Source: Chloroflexota bacterium (lineage in GTDB: Bacteria; Chloroflexota; Anaerolineae; UBA4142). Taken from it: a stretch of 64,000 nucleotides of DNA. Of the stretch, positions 63,466-64,000 are shown piece by piece. Numbering within the stretch: position 1 is the first letter of the stretch; every line of letters begins with the position of its first letter. The DNA is taken from NCBI GenBank assembly GCA_016215025.1, contig JACRMI010000028.1:1-64000 (forward strand). Direction: 5' to 3'. The notes beneath the pieces are model-generated. The model was not told where the DNA came from. It saw nothing but the letters and a program-made list of their open reading frames with translations, and did not search any database. Position numbers and translations under genes: made by a program.

Positions 63466-63894
63466 CTAACCTTCAGGGTTAGTCCATTTCCAAGCGTACC
63501 AGACAACCAGTAAGGTAAACACGAGTTGTGCCGTTGCCCAAACGAACTCATAGCTCGCAGATCGCAATACAAAACATAAAACCAAAAAAGCAAAAGTAAT
63601 CAGAGCATAGAGTATGCCTATGATACGGTTTGCCCAACGACTCACGGAAGACTTCAATATCAGGGTTAAGGCACTCATAAGTATGGGAACTACAAATATC
63701 ATTGACATTGTCAACAATAATCCGGGGGTTGTTACGATAGATCCTGTATTCTCAAGCATAGACTTTAGTGTAATCGGATCACTTAAGCGGTACGTATCCC
63801 CGTTTAAAGAACTTAACACTTCAGCTATCCATAGTGCTGCAAGGACTATCCTCACATCAAGCAGATTTCTTGCAGTCTCTTTGTTTGTGTTCAT
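63466..63894 (-). CDS. Small four-helix membrane protein (DUF6326-like), paralogue
   Basis: A 142-residue protein with four membrane segments (RIVLAALWIAEVLSSLNG; LLLTMSMIFVVPILMSALTLI; IIGILYALITFAFLVLCFVL; ATAQLVFTLLVVWYAWKW). It shares the SVSRW loop and WYAW ending with the protein at 62029-62391, so the two arose by duplication. AAAGGAGA precedes the ATG. First gene of the small operon at the right edge. Confidence 0.72.
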   Translation of the reverse strand: MNTNKETARNLLDVRIVLAALWIAEVLSSLNGDTYRLSDPITLKSMLENTGSIVTTPGLLLTMSMIFVVPILMSALTLILKSSVSRWANRIIGILYALITFAFLVLCFVLRSASYEFVWATAQLVFTLLVVWYAWKWTNPEG

Positions 63895-64000
63895 TTTTGA
63901 TCTCCTTTTTTTGAACTATGTGGATGTGTTTCATTGAATTGGACTTGAATAAAATTGTGGTCGCCACCCGGTTACCGGGGGTTGAAATGGGCTAGAAATG

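Overview
The window reads as a chromosomal segment of a Chloroflexota bacterium, probably Anaerolineae-like. That placement is an inference from gene style: a MalT/SARP giant regulator, secreted proteins with long Thr/Pro tails, tungsten aldehyde oxidoreductase, and many palindromic and heptanucleotide repeats in the gaps. No rRNA, tRNA or CRISPR array was found. Clear sigma70-type promoters (TTGACA/TATAAT with 16-18 bp spacing) occur throughout.

Layout. 0.2-3.6 kb: a diguanylate cyclase with an intact product-inhibition site, and the HD-GYP phosphodiesterase upstream of it, together a c-di-GMP pair. 4.3-5.4 kb: a coiled-coil protein. 5.6-6.8 kb: a wrecked SARP/TPR regulator next to an intact 1109-residue MalT/SARP regulator (7.1-10.4 kb). 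10.5-22.4 kb: a ten-gene minus-strand operon. In transcription order it encodes a glutamine-synthetase-like ligase, an APC permease, a three-part glutamate-synthase-like enzyme (amidotransferase, GXGXG, FMN/ferredoxin), a 2Fe-2S protein, an FAD/BFD dehydrogenase, a DAO dehydrogenase fused to a 16-Cys ferredoxin, a tungsten aldehyde:ferredoxin oxidoreductase and a MoaD-like protein. The parts match the N-methylglutamate route of amine oxidation, extended by an aldehyde-oxidising tungsten enzyme. My reading is that an amine is imported, glutamylated, converted to an N-alkylglutamate and oxidised to glutamate plus aldehyde, and the aldehyde is then oxidised to an acid.

23.1-24.5 kb: a small membrane protein and a NarL-type response regulator behind a 16-bp perfect palindrome. 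25.1-40.9 kb: a plus-strand surface/copper gene set with a 1951-residue secreted beta-helix protein, three consecutive multicopper-oxidase paralogues, a membrane-anchored protein, a CopC-CopD fusion, a subtilase and a putative lipoprotein. The first two oxidase paralogues carry complementary halves of the copper ligand set, and the third has lost all of it. The third paralogue and the subtilase share a C-terminal module.

41.1-46.7 kb is a graveyard of mobile DNA: an MFS transporter, ubiX beheaded by an integrase-type transposase relic, an unknown gene, a broken ISL3 transposase joined to a 104-bp copy of the HD-GYP gene end, and a recombinase tail. 47.0-57.7 kb holds two plus-strand TPR genes converging on five minus-strand genes (UPF0158-nucleotidyltransferase fusion, HEAT/zinc/TPR/SEC-C protein, two unknowns, one TPR protein). 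58.4-61.7 kb has an SNF2 helicase with a zinc-ribbon partner. 62.0-63.9 kb has an oxidoreductase between two related small membrane proteins.
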